Shown: positions 43,822-53,068, numbered from the stretch's first letter. The stretch is DNA of 64,000 nucleotides from Rubrivivax sp. (GCA_022843905.1 JALHMT010000001.1:1-64000), one strand, 5' to 3'. Notes: a model not told the origin generated them from the sequence alone. Program-made: numbers and translations.

Positions 43822-44294
43822 AGCCCGGCTCGCCCTGGGCCGAGCGCGCGCTGCTGGCGGCGCTGGCACTTGCAGCGCTGGGCTTGTTCCTGGGTACGCC
43901 AGGGCTCATCGTGCCGTGGAAGGCGCAGCTGCCCTGGTATGAATCAGCGGCGTTTTTCCCGCGCCTGGGCCTGATGATCGTGGCCCTGGGCGCGGTGGCC
44001 GAGTTGCTGGTGCGCGCGCGTTCGCGCCAGCGCTTTCAATCCGAAGAGCTGGACTCCAGCGCCGCGCAGCTGCCCAAGGCAGCGGGCAGCGTGCTGCTGT
44101 TTGCGCTGTACGCGCTGGCCGTGCCGGTGCTGGGCTTTGGCACCAGCACCGCATTGTTTCTGCTGGCCTGTGGCCGGCTGGTGGGTCTGAGCTGGCGCAC
44201 CACGGTGGCCCTGGCGCTGCCGCTGGCAGCCCTGCTGTGGCTGGTGTTTGTACTGGGACTGAAGGTGGCCTTCGGCCACGGCTGGCTGCCATGA
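43818..44294 (+). CDS. tctB: TctB-type small membrane subunit of tripartite tricarboxylate transporter
   Basis: 158 residues from a GTG at 43818 that overlaps the tctC stop. Four predicted membrane helices: ALLAALALAALGLFLG, LGLMIVALGAVAELLV, AAGSVLLFALYALAVPVLGFGTS and TVALALPLAALLWLVFVLGLKVAFG. The size and the VLGLKVAFGHGWLP ending are typical of TctB, which is poorly conserved in sequence. It is identified as much by position between tctC and tctA as by sequence. Confidence 0.83.
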   Translation: MKPGSPWAERALLAALALAALGLFLGTPGLIVPWKAQLPWYESAAFFPRLGLMIVALGAVAELLVRARSRQRFQSEELDSSAAQLPKAAGSVLLFALYALAVPVLGFGTSTALFLLACGRLVGLSWRTTVALALPLAALLWLVFVLGLKVAFGHGWLP

Positions 44295-44320
44295 AGCTGC
44301 ACGTTTTGGCGGCACGCTGA

Positions 44321-45811
44321 ATGGACCTGCTCACCACCTATGCCCAGGGCTTTGCCGCCCTGGCCAACGTGCCGGTGCTGCTGTGCCTGCTGGCCGGTGC
44401 TGCACTGGGCTTGATGGTGGGCGTGCTGCCCGGCGTGGGCCCGGGCGTCACCATTGCGGTGCTGCTGCCCTTCACCTACGGGCTGCCCCCGCTGGCGGGT
44501 TTGTCGCTGCTGCTGGGCGTGTACTGCGGCGCCTTCTACGGCGGCGCGGTCACCTCCATCCTCATCCGCACACCGGGCGAGGCCAGCAGCATCATGACCA
44601 TGTTCGACGGCTGGCCCATGGCGAAGAAGGGCCAGGCGCACCGGGCGCTGTCGCTGGCCTTCATGTCGGCCTTCATCGGCGGCATGGTCAGTGCACTCAC
44701 CCTGGCCATTGCCGCCAAGCCCATGAGCCAGATGGCCGCACGCTTTGGCGCGTTCGAGAACGTCATGGCCATCGTGTTGGCGGTGCTGTGCGTGGGCCGT
44801 GCCTACCAGCGCCAGTTTGCCGCCGCCATGATGATGATGGGGCTGGGCTTTTTTCTGGGCACGGTGGGCATCGACCCCAATTCCAACGAGCAGCGTTACA
44901 CCTTCGGCTGGTCCGGCCTGCTCTCGGGCATTCCCCTGGTGCCGGTGGCCGTGGGCCTGTTTGGCGTGGCGCAAGCGCTGGTGATGGTGAGTGCACCGCC
45001 GGTTGCCGTGGACAAGTCGCTGACCGCGGCAGCCGGCCTGTCAGCACGGGCGTTTTTCGAGCCCTTCAAGTACCCGCGCACACTGCTCAAGGGCCTGACG
45101 CTGGGCACCGCCATCGGCGTGCTGCCGGCCGTGGGTGCGGCGCTGTCCACGTCGCTGGCCTATTTCTGGGCCCAGCGCGGCGCCAAGGACAAAACCCCCT
45201 TTGGCCAAGGCAACCCGGAGGGCATCGTCGCTGCCGAGAGCGCCAACAACAGCAACTCGGGCGGCGCCATGATCACCGTGCTGACCCTGGGCATTCCGGG
45301 CGACGCCATCACCGCCATCATCATGGGCGTGTTCGTGGTGCACGGCATCGTGCCCGGGCCGGCGCTGTTCACCGAGCGGCCCGAGATCGTCAGCGGCGTG
45401 TTTGCGGCGCTGATTGCGCTGAACATCCTCATCCTGCTGCTGCTGGTGCTCAGCGTCAAAGGCCTGGCCCGGCTGGCGTACGTGGATGCGCGGCTGCTCG
45501 GCCTGGGCATCCTGGCGCTCAGCCTGGTGGGTGCGTTCTCGGCCGCCAATTCCATGACCTATGTGTGGATTGCGCTGGCCTTCGGCATCTTCGGCTTTGC
45601 CTGCGCCCGCGTGGGTGTGCCCACCATCCCGCTCATCCTCGGCATGGTGATGGGTGACACGCTGGAGGCCTCGCTGCGCCAGGCCCTGGCCCGCAGCGAA
45701 GGCTCATTCATGCCCTTCATCGAGAGGCCCATGGCGGCGACGATGCTGGCCGCGGCCATCGTCATGCTGCTGTGGCCGCTGTGGCGCCGTTTCAGGCGCG
45801 CCTCGTCTTGA
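44321..45811 (+). CDS. tctA: TctA-type large membrane subunit of tripartite tricarboxylate transporter
   Basis: 496 residues, about 12 membrane helices. Family signatures are clear: GLMVGVLPGVGPGVTIAVLLPFTY, YCGAFYGGAVTSILIRTPGEASSIMTMFDGWPMAKKG and ESANNSNSGGAMITVLTLGIPGD, the last being the conserved ligand/Na+ region. It is the transport channel working with tctC and tctB through a cation gradient. It ends about 55 bases before the convergent peptidase gene; no terminator was recognised in the gap. Confidence 0.92.
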   Translation: MDLLTTYAQGFAALANVPVLLCLLAGAALGLMVGVLPGVGPGVTIAVLLPFTYGLPPLAGLSLLLGVYCGAFYGGAVTSILIRTPGEASSIMTMFDGWPMAKKGQAHRALSLAFMSAFIGGMVSALTLAIAAKPMSQMAARFGAFENVMAIVLAVLCVGRAYQRQFAAAMMMMGLGFFLGTVGIDPNSNEQRYTFGWSGLLSGIPLVPVAVGLFGVAQALVMVSAPPVAVDKSLTAAAGLSARAFFEPFKYPRTLLKGLTLGTAIGVLPAVGAALSTSLAYFWAQRGAKDKTPFGQGNPEGIVAAESANNSNSGGAMITVLTLGIPGDAITAIIMGVFVVHGIVPGPALFTERPEIVSGVFAALIALNILILLLLVLSVKGLARLAYVDARLLGLGILALSLVGAFSAANSMTYVWIALAFGIFGFACARVGVPTIPLILGMVMGDTLEASLRQALARSEGSFMPFIERPMAATMLAAAIVMLLWPLWRRFRRASS

Positions 45812-45865
45812 GCGGCTATCGGTTGCGCCGCAGGTCGGCCGGGGGCTGCGCCGCGGGGTAGGCGG

Positions 45866-46966
45866 TCAGTCCTCGAGCACCTGGTAACGGCGCATCAGCT
45901 CCAGCAGCCGCGCCGCATCGATGGCCTTGAAGACCGGGCCGGCCGGCTTGATCAGCGCCATGTCGTGCGCCGCCAGCATGGCGTTGATCACCGCTTCTTC
46001 GCAAGCCTGCACGGTGGCGCGGTTGAGTCCGTCGGTGGCACCGTCGGAAAGGCAGGGCTGCGTCGATATCAGCTCGTCGCTGGCAGGCCAGGGCCGGTGG
46101 CCGGCGGTCGAGAACGCCAGCATCAGGTCGCCCGAACCGACGCCGCCGGTGCTGCCCGTGCGCGCAATGCCGAAGCTGGCGCGCTTGGCCAGGCGGCGCA
46201 AAGCCAGCGCGTCCAGCGGCGCATCGGTGGCCACCACCACGATCACCGAGCCGGTTTCGCGCCGCATGCGTTCGCTCAGCGGCGCGTCTTCGGGCCACAG
46301 CCGGCCCACCGGCACGCCCAGGATGCGCAGGTCTTCGCGCAGACCGAAGTTGGCCTGCACCAGCACGCCCACCGTGTAGGCGATGCCGCCCACTTCAACC
46401 TGGCGTGACGAGGTGCCGGTGCCGCCCTTGAATTCGTAGCACATCATCCCGGTGCCGCCGCCCACGTTGCCCTCAGCCACCGGGCCGCCGCGAGCACTGT
46501 CGAGCGCCGCCACCACATCGGCGTCGGTCAGCGCCAGCGCATTGATGTCGCTGGTGGCGCCGTCATAGGTCTCGGCCACCACCGGCATGTACCAGCAGTG
46601 TTCGCTGTGCATGGCCGGCACGCGGCCGATCATCCAGCGCGTCAGCGACTGGTGCACCAGGCCCACGGCGTGGGTGTTGGTGATGGCCACGGGGCCTGCG
46701 AAGTGGCCGGCATCGCGGATCCAGTGGCTGCCGGTCATCTCGCCGTTGCCGTTGAAGCTGAACTGGCCAGCGGCCACCGATCGGTCGGGCGCCTCTCGGC
46801 CGCAGGGAAAGATCACGGTCACGCCGGTGCGCACCGTGGCTTCGCAGCGCGTGAGCAGGCCGACCTCGACGCCGCCCACATCGGTGATGGCGTTGTGCGC
46901 GCCGGGCGTGCCTTCGAAACGCAGGCCGAGTTCGCGGCCACGCGGCTTGGAAGTTGGAGTGTCCAT
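45866..46966 (-). CDS. P1-family (DmpA-type) aminopeptidase/amidase
   Basis: 366 residues from ATG 46966 (a GTG at 46990 would add 8). Family S58 N-terminal-nucleophile hydrolase: ELGLRFEGTPGAHNAITDVGGVEVG, THAVGLVHQSL and GNVGGGTGMMCYEFKGG are conserved. The self-cleavage/nucleophile site is TGSVIVVVATDAPL with S240, matching Gly249-Ser250 of DmpA. These enzymes release N-terminal residues or hydrolyse D-amino acid amides and, in the BapA group, beta-amino acid peptides. Paired with an omega-aminotransferase, a beta-peptide or amide substrate is plausible. Second gene of a two-gene minus-strand unit. Confidence 0.88.
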   Translation of the reverse strand: MDTPTSKPRGRELGLRFEGTPGAHNAITDVGGVEVGLLTRCEATVRTGVTVIFPCGREAPDRSVAAGQFSFNGNGEMTGSHWIRDAGHFAGPVAITNTHAVGLVHQSLTRWMIGRVPAMHSEHCWYMPVVAETYDGATSDINALALTDADVVAALDSARGGPVAEGNVGGGTGMMCYEFKGGTGTSSRQVEVGGIAYTVGVLVQANFGLREDLRILGVPVGRLWPEDAPLSERMRRETGSVIVVVATDAPLDALALRRLAKRASFGIARTGSTGGVGSGDLMLAFSTAGHRPWPASDELISTQPCLSDGATDGLNRATVQACEEAVINAMLAAHDMALIKPAGPVFKAIDAARLLELMRRYQVLED

Positions 46967-46993
46967 GGGAGAGAGGAGGGGTTCAGGCACGGT

Positions 46994-48115
46994 TCATGAC
47001 CAATGGCGCTGGCGCAACTCTTCGAAGCGCTGCGCCAGATCACCCACCAGCGCACGCTGGTGCCCGGCCAGCGCGTTCCCCGGCAGCTTGGCGTGGGCGG
47101 CGGTAAAGGGGCACACCACCTCGGTGCGCTCGCGCGCCAGCTCCTCGATCACGGCCAGGCCGAAAAAAGGCACCGAGACCGGGCAGTAACCGCCTTCATG
47201 CGTGAAGACCAGGCGCCCGCTGGCGTGGCGGTCGGCCACGTCCATCACCGCCCGTGTCATCCAGCGAAAACTCACGTCGTCCAGCAGCATGCGGCCCAGC
47301 GGGTCGAAACGGCCGGCGTCAAAGCCGCAGGGCACGACGATCAGTTGCGGGCGGTAGGCCTCGAGCGCAGGCAGCACGATGCGGTCGAACGCGTCGCGGT
47401 AGGCGCCGTCGCCGCAGCCTGGCGGCAGCGGCACGTTCAGGCTGTAGCCCAGGCCGGCGCCGGTGCCGACCTCGTCGGCTTCGCCACTGACCTGCAGGTA
47501 GCCGGCCTGCTGGTGGATGGAGATGGCCAGCACGTCGGCGCGTTGCTCGAAGCAGCGGTAGGTGCCGTTGCGGAAGTGCACGTCCCAGTCGATCACGGCC
47601 ACGCGCTCGAGGCCATGCACGCGGATCGCATGCTCGGCCGCGAGCGCAGCGTTGGCGAAGATGCAAAAGCCCATCGCCCGGTCGGGCTCGGCATGGTGGC
47701 CGGGCGGGCGCGTCAGCGCGTAGGCGCGATCGACGCGGCCGGCCATCACAGCATCCACCGCCGCCAGCGCGCAGCCGGCCGAGCGCCGCGCGGCGTCCCA
47801 ACCATTGCGCGAGATCGGCGCACCGATGCCGGTTTCGCCGCCGCCCGCGGCTGCCACCGCACGCACATGCTCGAGGTGGCGCGCGCTGTGCAGGCGCAGC
47901 AGTTCGTGCTCGGCGGCGTCGCGCGAAGGCAGCGCCACCAGCCTGTCGCGCAGGCCGCTGGCCGTCAGCAGGTTGAGCAGCCGTCGCTTGGGCTCGGGGT
48001 TCTCGATGTGGCGGTTCAGTGGCTCGACGAAGCCGCCCGGCGGCAGCATCAACGCGTAGTTGCCGGGGTCGTGCCAGAAACAGAGTTCGTCGGTGACGAA
48101 GCCGGTGCGGGACAT
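46994..48115 (-). CDS. Histone-deacetylase-fold amidohydrolase (acetylpolyamine amidohydrolase-like)
   Basis: 373 residues. Class II HDAC-like fold: the catalytic histidine pair in LTRPPGHHAEPDRAMGF, zinc ligands in VIDWDVHFRNGTY (D, H) and CGFDAGRFDPLGRM (D), and FTHEGGY near the end. The usual DVHHGNG motif reads DVHFRNG, a visible variation. Bacterial relatives deacetylate acetylpolyamines, acetoin-related or other N-acyl compounds. It lies 27 bases upstream of the DmpA-type gene on the same strand and opposite the transporter/aminotransferase operon, so it probably removes acyl groups from the imported compound. Confidence 0.87.
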   Translation of the reverse strand: MSRTGFVTDELCFWHDPGNYALMLPPGGFVEPLNRHIENPEPKRRLLNLLTASGLRDRLVALPSRDAAEHELLRLHSARHLEHVRAVAAAGGGETGIGAPISRNGWDAARRSAGCALAAVDAVMAGRVDRAYALTRPPGHHAEPDRAMGFCIFANAALAAEHAIRVHGLERVAVIDWDVHFRNGTYRCFEQRADVLAISIHQQAGYLQVSGEADEVGTGAGLGYSLNVPLPPGCGDGAYRDAFDRIVLPALEAYRPQLIVVPCGFDAGRFDPLGRMLLDDVSFRWMTRAVMDVADRHASGRLVFTHEGGYCPVSVPFFGLAVIEELARERTEVVCPFTAAHAKLPGNALAGHQRALVGDLAQRFEELRQRHWS

Positions 48116-48760
48116 GGTGCTTATCGCCAGGGGCGACGGGACGGTTGGAGTGACACGATAAGGTCTAAGCGGCGCGACGTGGCACAGGGTTTGCGCCCAG
48201 CGGTCGCCGGGCTTGAACGCGACGCTACCGACACCGCCGGCGCCACAGACAGGCCGGCCAACTGGCCGATTGCAGGTGCTGGACTGCGGTGACCGGTGAG
48301 CGGCCCCGCTGCCCCGGGTTCAACGCACCAGGTGCTGCGCCAGTGCGTGGTCGCAGGCAGCGAGGTGGGGTCGATGTTGACGTTTCCGGCCAGTGGGTGC
48401 GAGCCGAAGTGCGCTTACTGGCGGTCGCCAATTCTTGGCAGTCAAGCCGAGTCTACGCAGGCATGCAAGTCGCGATCGCTCCGAGGGCCTGAGGGGTGGC
48501 AAACGAGATACGCACTCCTTCGCCGCGGACGTATTGGGTGCCCGTTGGTCTGCACTTCCGGCAGCTTTGGGGCGACGAGATCAAGACAGCAGTGGTCTCC
48601 TCCGGGTCGGTTCTTGCCACGCGAGTGTGCCGCCGGGACGCCCTGGAGCCGTCACTCGTCGCAGGAGCGATGACGGCACGAAAGCAACAACGAGCAGGCC
48701 TGCGGCGACGCCGGGTGCAAGGGCCGGCGGCGCGAATTCAGTGTCGCGCGCTTGGCCAAG
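48116..48760 (+). other. Gene-poor stretch upstream of the decayed vapBC locus
   Basis: No frame on either strand shows a recognisable protein. Short open frames exist, but they lack start signals and families. The stretch seems less codon-structured than its neighbours and ends at decayed toxin-antitoxin genes, which fits a former accessory region. No tRNA, attachment site or insertion-sequence end was found by eye. Confidence 0.45.
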
Positions 48761-49156
48761 TCAGAGTAGCTTGACTCCCGGCAGCTTGCGCATGCCTCGA
48801 TCGAAGGTTGCCGTGAAGTCGCAACCCTGTCGGGCATGCTTGGCGACGACCAGGCAGTCGGCGAACCCGCACGAGCCTGCTTCGAACAGACTGAGTGCAG
48901 CCAAGACGACCTCGCGATCTTCAAGGCCGAACGCGGTCTCCTCCAACAGGCTGCGCACCGCGAGCGATTGGGCGGGCTTGTCCTGTTCGAAGGCCGACCT
49001 CAGCGTCCAGAACGCTTGCACCAAGACGACATCCGTCACGAGCAGCGAACCGGGCACGGTGCCATGCGCAGCCAACAGCGCGTCGATGCGCTTGTTCTAC
49101 GCCGGGTCATCGTTGAGCCACAGGCGCAGCAGGATGTTGGTGTCGATGCCAATCAT
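48761..49156 (-). pseudogene. vapC: VapC-type PIN-domain toxin interrupted by an in-frame amber codon
   Basis: From ATG 49156 the frame encodes MIGIDTNILLRLWLNDDPA, a PIN-domain start with catalytic D5, then a TAG at codon 20 (49097-49099). The same frame continues uninterrupted with NKRIDALLAAHG, DVVLVQAFWTLRSAFEQ, LFEAGSCGFADCLVVAKHARQ and FTATFDRGMRKLPGVKLL. These are the remaining PIN blocks, including the other acidic residues. A single base change (CAG or GAG to TAG) explains the lesion. VapC toxins are RNases that cut tRNA or rRNA. The start overlaps the antitoxin stop (ATGA), the usual vapBC layout. Probably inactive unless suppressed or restarted downstream. Confidence 0.8.
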
Positions 49157-49371
49157 CGGCCAGCGGACTTGCGGCCCGCATGGCTGGCTGCGTGCTTGTT
49201 GCGCAACTGCTTCGACACGGCCTTATCCATCTGCTCGACGGTCAGCGGCGCTGCGTGCGGGGACTTGAGCAAGCCCCGTATGCGCCGAGCGTCGGGCCGG
49301 ACATGCCGGGCGGTGATCGTGTTGTCGGGCTGGATCTGGAAGTCGAGGTTGGCTCCCGCACGAGCCGCCAC
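49153..49371 (-). pseudogene. vapB: N-terminally truncated AbrB/VapB-type antitoxin
   Basis: 72 residues from a GTG at 49371. The sequence ANLDFQIQPDNTITARHV, then RPDARRIRGLLKSPHAAPLTVEQMDKAV, matches the second half of AbrB-like antitoxins (the GDxIEF strand onward and the toxin-binding tail). The first about 25 residues of the swapped-hairpin DNA-binding domain (LTSKGQITIP-type) are missing, because the frame abuts the yicC stop at 49376. DNA binding should therefore be lost. It overlaps the toxin gene, supporting a former vapBC operon. Confidence 0.62.
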
Positions 49372-49375
49372 GGGA

Positions 49376-50287
49376 CTACTCCAAATTCTGCACCTGCTCC
49401 CGCAGTTGCTCCACCAGCACCTTCATCTCCACAGAAATGTTGGTCAGCTCCAGTGCTGCCGACTTGCTGCCCAGCGTGTTGGCCTCCCGCTGGAGTTCCT
49501 GCATCAGGAAGTCGAGCCGCTTGCCGACCTCGCCGCCGACCTTCAAGAGGCGCTCCACCTCGTCGAGGTGCGAAGTCAGGCGCGCCAGTTCCTCTGCCAC
49601 GTCGACGCGGATGGCGAAGGCGGCGGCTTCTGTCAGTGCGCGGTCGCGCAGCGCATCGCCCGGCAAGGCGCCCGCGCTGCCCTGCTGGCCCTGGGCGGCG
49701 CCCAGCGCCTCGTTCCAGCGCTCCAGAAAGCGTTGCTGCTGGCGCTTGACGACGGCGGGCACCAGGGGCTCGGCCTGGCGCGCCAGTTCGCGCAGTCGGC
49801 TCACGCGTTCCATCAGCACGTCGACCAGCTTGGCTCCTTCGCGCTCGCGGGCCTCGCGCAGGCCGGCCACGCTGCGTCGCGCGGCTTCCAGCGCGGCTTC
49901 GTCCAGTTTCTGCGGCGTGGCGCTGCTGCGGCACCACTGCAGCACTTCGTTGACCGACAGGCCCCGCGCATCGGGCATCCAGCCCTGGACGGTGGATTCC
50001 AGCCGCATCAGGCGGTTGATCTGTTCGGGCTGCGGCGCCGGCCAGGCGTCGTCGGTCTCGCGCGCGGTGCTGACGCGCATCTCGATCTTGCCGCGTCGGA
50101 AGGCCGCGGAGACGAGATCGCGCAATGCCGGCTCCAGGCCGCGCAAGTCGTCGGGCATGCGAAAGGACAGGTCCAGGAATCGCCCATTGACCGACCTCAA
50201 TTCAACCGAGACGGAGGCCGCAGAATCGCTGCCCGCGGCTGGGGTCGCAGCGGCGCTGGCATAACCCGTCATGCTATAAACTGCCAT
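49376..50287 (-). CDS. yicC: YicC-family endoribonuclease
   Basis: 303 residues, close to E. coli YicC (287). N-terminus MAVYSMTGYASA with VELRSVNGRFLDLSFRMPDDLRGLEPALRDLV, and C-terminus VGKRLDFLMQELQREANTLGSKSAALELTNISVEMKVLVEQLREQVQNLE are the two diagnostic blocks (YicC N-terminal and DUF1732). The family includes YloC and YicC endoribonucleases. It is divergent from the kinase gene. The truncated antitoxin abuts its 3' end, suggesting that an insertion or deletion happened right behind yicC. Confidence 0.92.
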   Translation of the reverse strand: MAVYSMTGYASAAATPAAGSDSAASVSVELRSVNGRFLDLSFRMPDDLRGLEPALRDLVSAAFRRGKIEMRVSTARETDDAWPAPQPEQINRLMRLESTVQGWMPDARGLSVNEVLQWCRSSATPQKLDEAALEAARRSVAGLREAREREGAKLVDVLMERVSRLRELARQAEPLVPAVVKRQQQRFLERWNEALGAAQGQQGSAGALPGDALRDRALTEAAAFAIRVDVAEELARLTSHLDEVERLLKVGGEVGKRLDFLMQELQREANTLGSKSAALELTNISVEMKVLVEQLREQVQNLE

Positions 50288-50322
50288 CGCCTAGAAACCT
50301 TTTTCACGACCAGCCCACGATT

Positions 50323-51297
50323 ATGTCAAAGCCCAAGCCAGCCCCGCTGCCGTCGGGCACCGTGGTCGGGGGCTACCAGATCGTCAAGAAGCTGGCCGCC
50401 GGCGGATTCGGCGTGGTCTACCTGGCCGAAGGCGAGGACAAGCAGTCCGTCGCCATCAAGGAATACCTGCCCGCGTCGCTGGCCGAACGTTCGCCCGGCG
50501 AACTCACGCCGCGTGTCAAGCCCGACAAGCAGCCGCTGTACCGGCTGGGCCTGAAGAGTTTTTTCGAGGAAGGCCGTTCCCTGGCGCAGATCAGCCACGC
50601 CAGCGTGGTGTCGGTGCTGAATTTCTTCCGCGAGAACGAAACCGTCTACATGGTGATGAATTACCTGCAGGGCGACACCCTGCAGGATTTCATCGTCACC
50701 GCGCGCGACCTGAAGCGCGACAAGGTGTTTCGCGAAAGCACCATCCGCAGCCTGTTCGACGAAATCCTGCGCGGCTTGCGCATCGTGCACCAGCACAAGA
50801 TGCTGCATCTGGACATCAAGCCGGCGAACATCTTCATCACCAACGACAACAAGGCGGTGATGCTCGACTTCGGTGCGGCACGCGAGGTGCTGTCCAAGGA
50901 AGGCAACTTCATCCGCCCGATGTACACGCCCGGCTTCGCCGCGCCCGAGATGTACCGGCGCGACGGCACGCTCGGCCCCTGGACCGACATCTACGCCATC
51001 GGCGCGTGCATCTACGCCTGCATGCAGGGCTATCCGCCCAACGACGCCCCTCAGCGCCTGGAGAAGGACCGCCTGGCGCTGTCGCTCTCGCGGCTGCGCA
51101 ACGTGTACTCCGACAACCTGATCGAAGTCACCGAATGGTGCATGTCGCTCGACCCGCTGTCGCGCCCGCAGAGCGTGTTCGCGCTGCAGAAGGAACTGGC
51201 CCGCGAGACCGAACGCCGCTATACCAAGCTGACCTTCTCCGAGCGGCTGAAGCTGCAGCTCGAGACACTGAAGACCGGCGGGGCCAACAAGACATGA
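50323..51297 (+). CDS. Serine/threonine protein kinase (Hanks type, soluble)
   Basis: 324 residues with no membrane helix. Gly-rich loop [15 protein letters not shown], catalytic lysine K46 in VAIKEYL, catalytic loop [10 protein letters not shown] with D164 (Leu in place of Arg, i.e. non-RD), metal-binding DFG at 182-184, and an APE-like AAPEM. It phosphorylates Ser/Thr in partner proteins. The PP2C phosphatase starts inside its stop codon (ATGA), so the two form a reversible phosphorylation switch. Downstream RNA-processing and nucleotide-hygiene genes (rph, rdgB) and divergent yicC are conserved neighbours in Burkholderiales; the substrate is unknown. Confidence 0.92.
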   Translation: MSKPKPAPLPSGTVVGGYQIVKKLAAGGFGVVYLAEGEDKQSVAIKEYLPASLAERSPGELTPRVKPDKQPLYRLGLKSFFEEGRSLAQISHASVVSVLNFFRENETVYMVMNYLQGDTLQDFIVTARDLKRDKVFRESTIRSLFDEILRGLRIVHQHKMLHLDIKPANIFITNDNKAVMLDFGAAREVLSKEGNFIRPMYTPGFAAPEMYRRDGTLGPWTDIYAIGACIYACMQGYPPNDAPQRLEKDRLALSLSRLRNVYSDNLIEVTEWCMSLDPLSRPQSVFALQKELARETERRYTKLTFSERLKLQLETLKTGGANKT

Positions 51298-52208
51298 GGT
51301 TCTCCGTCTACCAGATCAGCCGCCGCGGTGGCCGCGAGAAGAACGAAGACCGCATGGGCTATTGCTACACGCGCGATGCCGGGCTCTTCGCGCTGGCCGA
51401 CGGCATGGGTGGCCATCCCGAGGGCGAGGTGGCCTCGCAGCTGTCGCTGCAGACGCTGGCGGCGCTTTTCCAGAAGGAAGCCAAGCCCAGCCTGGCCGAC
51501 CCGGTGCGCTTCCTGCACGACGCCATCTTCGCCGGCCACCATCAGCTGCTGCGCTACGCCACGCAGCGCGCACTGGTCGACACGCCCCGCACCACCATCG
51601 TGGCCTGCCTGATCCAGGGCAACGCAGCTTACTGGGCGCATTGCGGCGACTCGCGCCTGTACGTGGTGCGCGGCGGCAAGCTGGTGGCGCGCACGCGCGA
51701 CCATTCGTACACCGAACTGCAGGACGCGATGTCGCAGGTCGTGCCCATCGGCGAACGCTTCAACCGCAACGTGCTCTTCACCTGCCTGGGCAGCCCCGGC
51801 AAGCCGGTGGTCGACACGTCGGGCCCCATGCTGCTGCAGCCGGGCGATCGTGTGATGCTCTGCTCCGACGGCCTGTGGGGCGCGGTGAGCGACGCCGTCA
51901 TCACCGAGCAACTCTCCCGCCGGCCGATTTCCGACGCCGTGCCGGAACTGGTCGAGCTCGCGCTGCGCGAGGCCGGTCCCAAGAGCGACAACGTCACCGT
52001 GCTGAGCGTCGAGTGGGAGTCGGCCCGGGACGGCGACAGCGCCAGCGGTGTGTCCACGCAGTCGCTCAACGACGAGGTGTTCGCCTCGACCATCCAGGCC
52101 AGCATGGCCGACACGCCGCCCGACGAGCTCGACGACGCCGAGATCGAACGCTCGATCCGCGAGATCAACGAGGCCATCCAGCGCTCATCGTCCAAGAAGC
52201 GGCGCTGA
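51294..52208 (+). CDS. PP2C-family serine/threonine phosphatase
   Basis: 304 residues. PPM motifs with the metal-binding acids: [41 protein letters not shown], and the later [14 protein letters not shown] and [11 protein letters not shown]. The C-terminal about 60 residues are acidic and probably flexible ([20 protein letters not shown]), outside the catalytic core. It reverses the action of the kinase encoded directly upstream with a 4-base overlap. Confidence 0.92.
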   Translation: MRFSVYQISRRGGREKNEDRMGYCYTRDAGLFALADGMGGHPEGEVASQLSLQTLAALFQKEAKPSLADPVRFLHDAIFAGHHQLLRYATQRALVDTPRTTIVACLIQGNAAYWAHCGDSRLYVVRGGKLVARTRDHSYTELQDAMSQVVPIGERFNRNVLFTCLGSPGKPVVDTSGPMLLQPGDRVMLCSDGLWGAVSDAVITEQLSRRPISDAVPELVELALREAGPKSDNVTVLSVEWESARDGDSASGVSTQSLNDEVFASTIQASMADTPPDELDDAEIERSIREINEAIQRSSSKKRR

Positions 52209-52224
52209 TCCGCCGCCCGCGGTC

Positions 52225-52244
52225 CCGGCCGGGTCTTTGGCCGG
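52225..52244 (+). terminator. Candidate GC-rich hairpin between PP2C and rph genes
   Basis: CCGGCC (52225-52230) and GGCCGG (52239-52244) can form a perfect 6-bp stem with loop GGGTCTTT, 17 bases after the phosphatase stop. There is no T-run, so it would act as a Rho-dependent or attenuating element at most. It separates the signalling pair from rph. Confidence 0.3.
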
Positions 52245-52321
52245 CGCCACAATCGATGTCTCCCGAAACGGTGCGCCGCATGCATGGGTCGCGCCTTCCC
52301 CATCACTTCCCCGAGAGTTCC

Positions 52322-53056
52322 ATGAGCTTCCAGCGATCCTCCGGCCGTGCGGCCGATGCCCTGCGACCCGTCACCCTGCAGCGCGGCTACACGCAACACG
52401 CCGAAGGTTCGGTGCTGGTGAGCTTCGGCGCCACGCGCGTGCTGTGCACCGCGTCGGTCGAGGAGAAGGTGCCGCCGCACAAGCGCGGCAGCGGCGAAGG
52501 CTGGGTCACGGCCGAATACGGCATGCTGCCGCGCAGCACCCACACACGCAGCGACCGCGAGGCGGCGCGCGGCAAGCAGAGCGGCCGCACGCAGGAGATC
52601 CAGCGCCTGATCGGGCGGTCGCTGCGCAGCGTGTTCGACCTGGCGGCGCTGGGCGAGCGCAGCATCCTCATCGATTGCGACGTGCTGCAGGCCGACGGCG
52701 GCACGCGCACGGCGGCCATCACCGGCGCCTTCGTTGCGGCGCAGGACGCCGTCAGCTGGCTGCTTGCCAAGGGCTTGCTCACCGCCTCGCCGATCCGCGA
52801 CGCCGTGGCCGCCGTCTCGGTGGGCGTGGTCGACGGCACGGCGCTGCTCGACCTGGAATACATCGAAGACTCGGCCTGCGACACCGACATGAACGTGGTC
52901 ATGACCGGGGCGGGCAGTTTCGTCGAGGTGCAGGGCACGGCCGAAGGCGTGCCCTTCACGCGAGCCGAGATGGACAAGTTGCTGGCCCTGGCCGACAAGG
53001 GCATCCGCGAACTGGTGCTGGCGCAGCAGCAGGCGCTGGCCACGCCGCGGCCTTGA
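52322..53056 (+). CDS. rph: Ribonuclease PH
   Basis: 244 residues, normal length. Phosphorolytic 3'-5' exoribonuclease that trims tRNA 3' ends. Signatures: [57 protein letters not shown], and [22 protein letters not shown] with the catalytic acids and phosphate-binding Arg, then [17 protein letters not shown]. Followed by rdgB after 12 bases, a common pairing in proteobacteria. Confidence 0.95.
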   Translation: MSFQRSSGRAADALRPVTLQRGYTQHAEGSVLVSFGATRVLCTASVEEKVPPHKRGSGEGWVTAEYGMLPRSTHTRSDREAARGKQSGRTQEIQRLIGRSLRSVFDLAALGERSILIDCDVLQADGGTRTAAITGAFVAAQDAVSWLLAKGLLTASPIRDAVAAVSVGVVDGTALLDLEYIEDSACDTDMNVVMTGAGSFVEVQGTAEGVPFTRAEMDKLLALADKGIRELVLAQQQALATPRP

Positions 53057-53068
53057 GGGGAGTGGCCC

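Noticed and set aside
48496..48774. 92-codon plus-strand frame in the gene-free segment
   Set aside because: No homology recognised, no Shine-Dalgarno, and it runs into the decayed toxin gene on the other strand.
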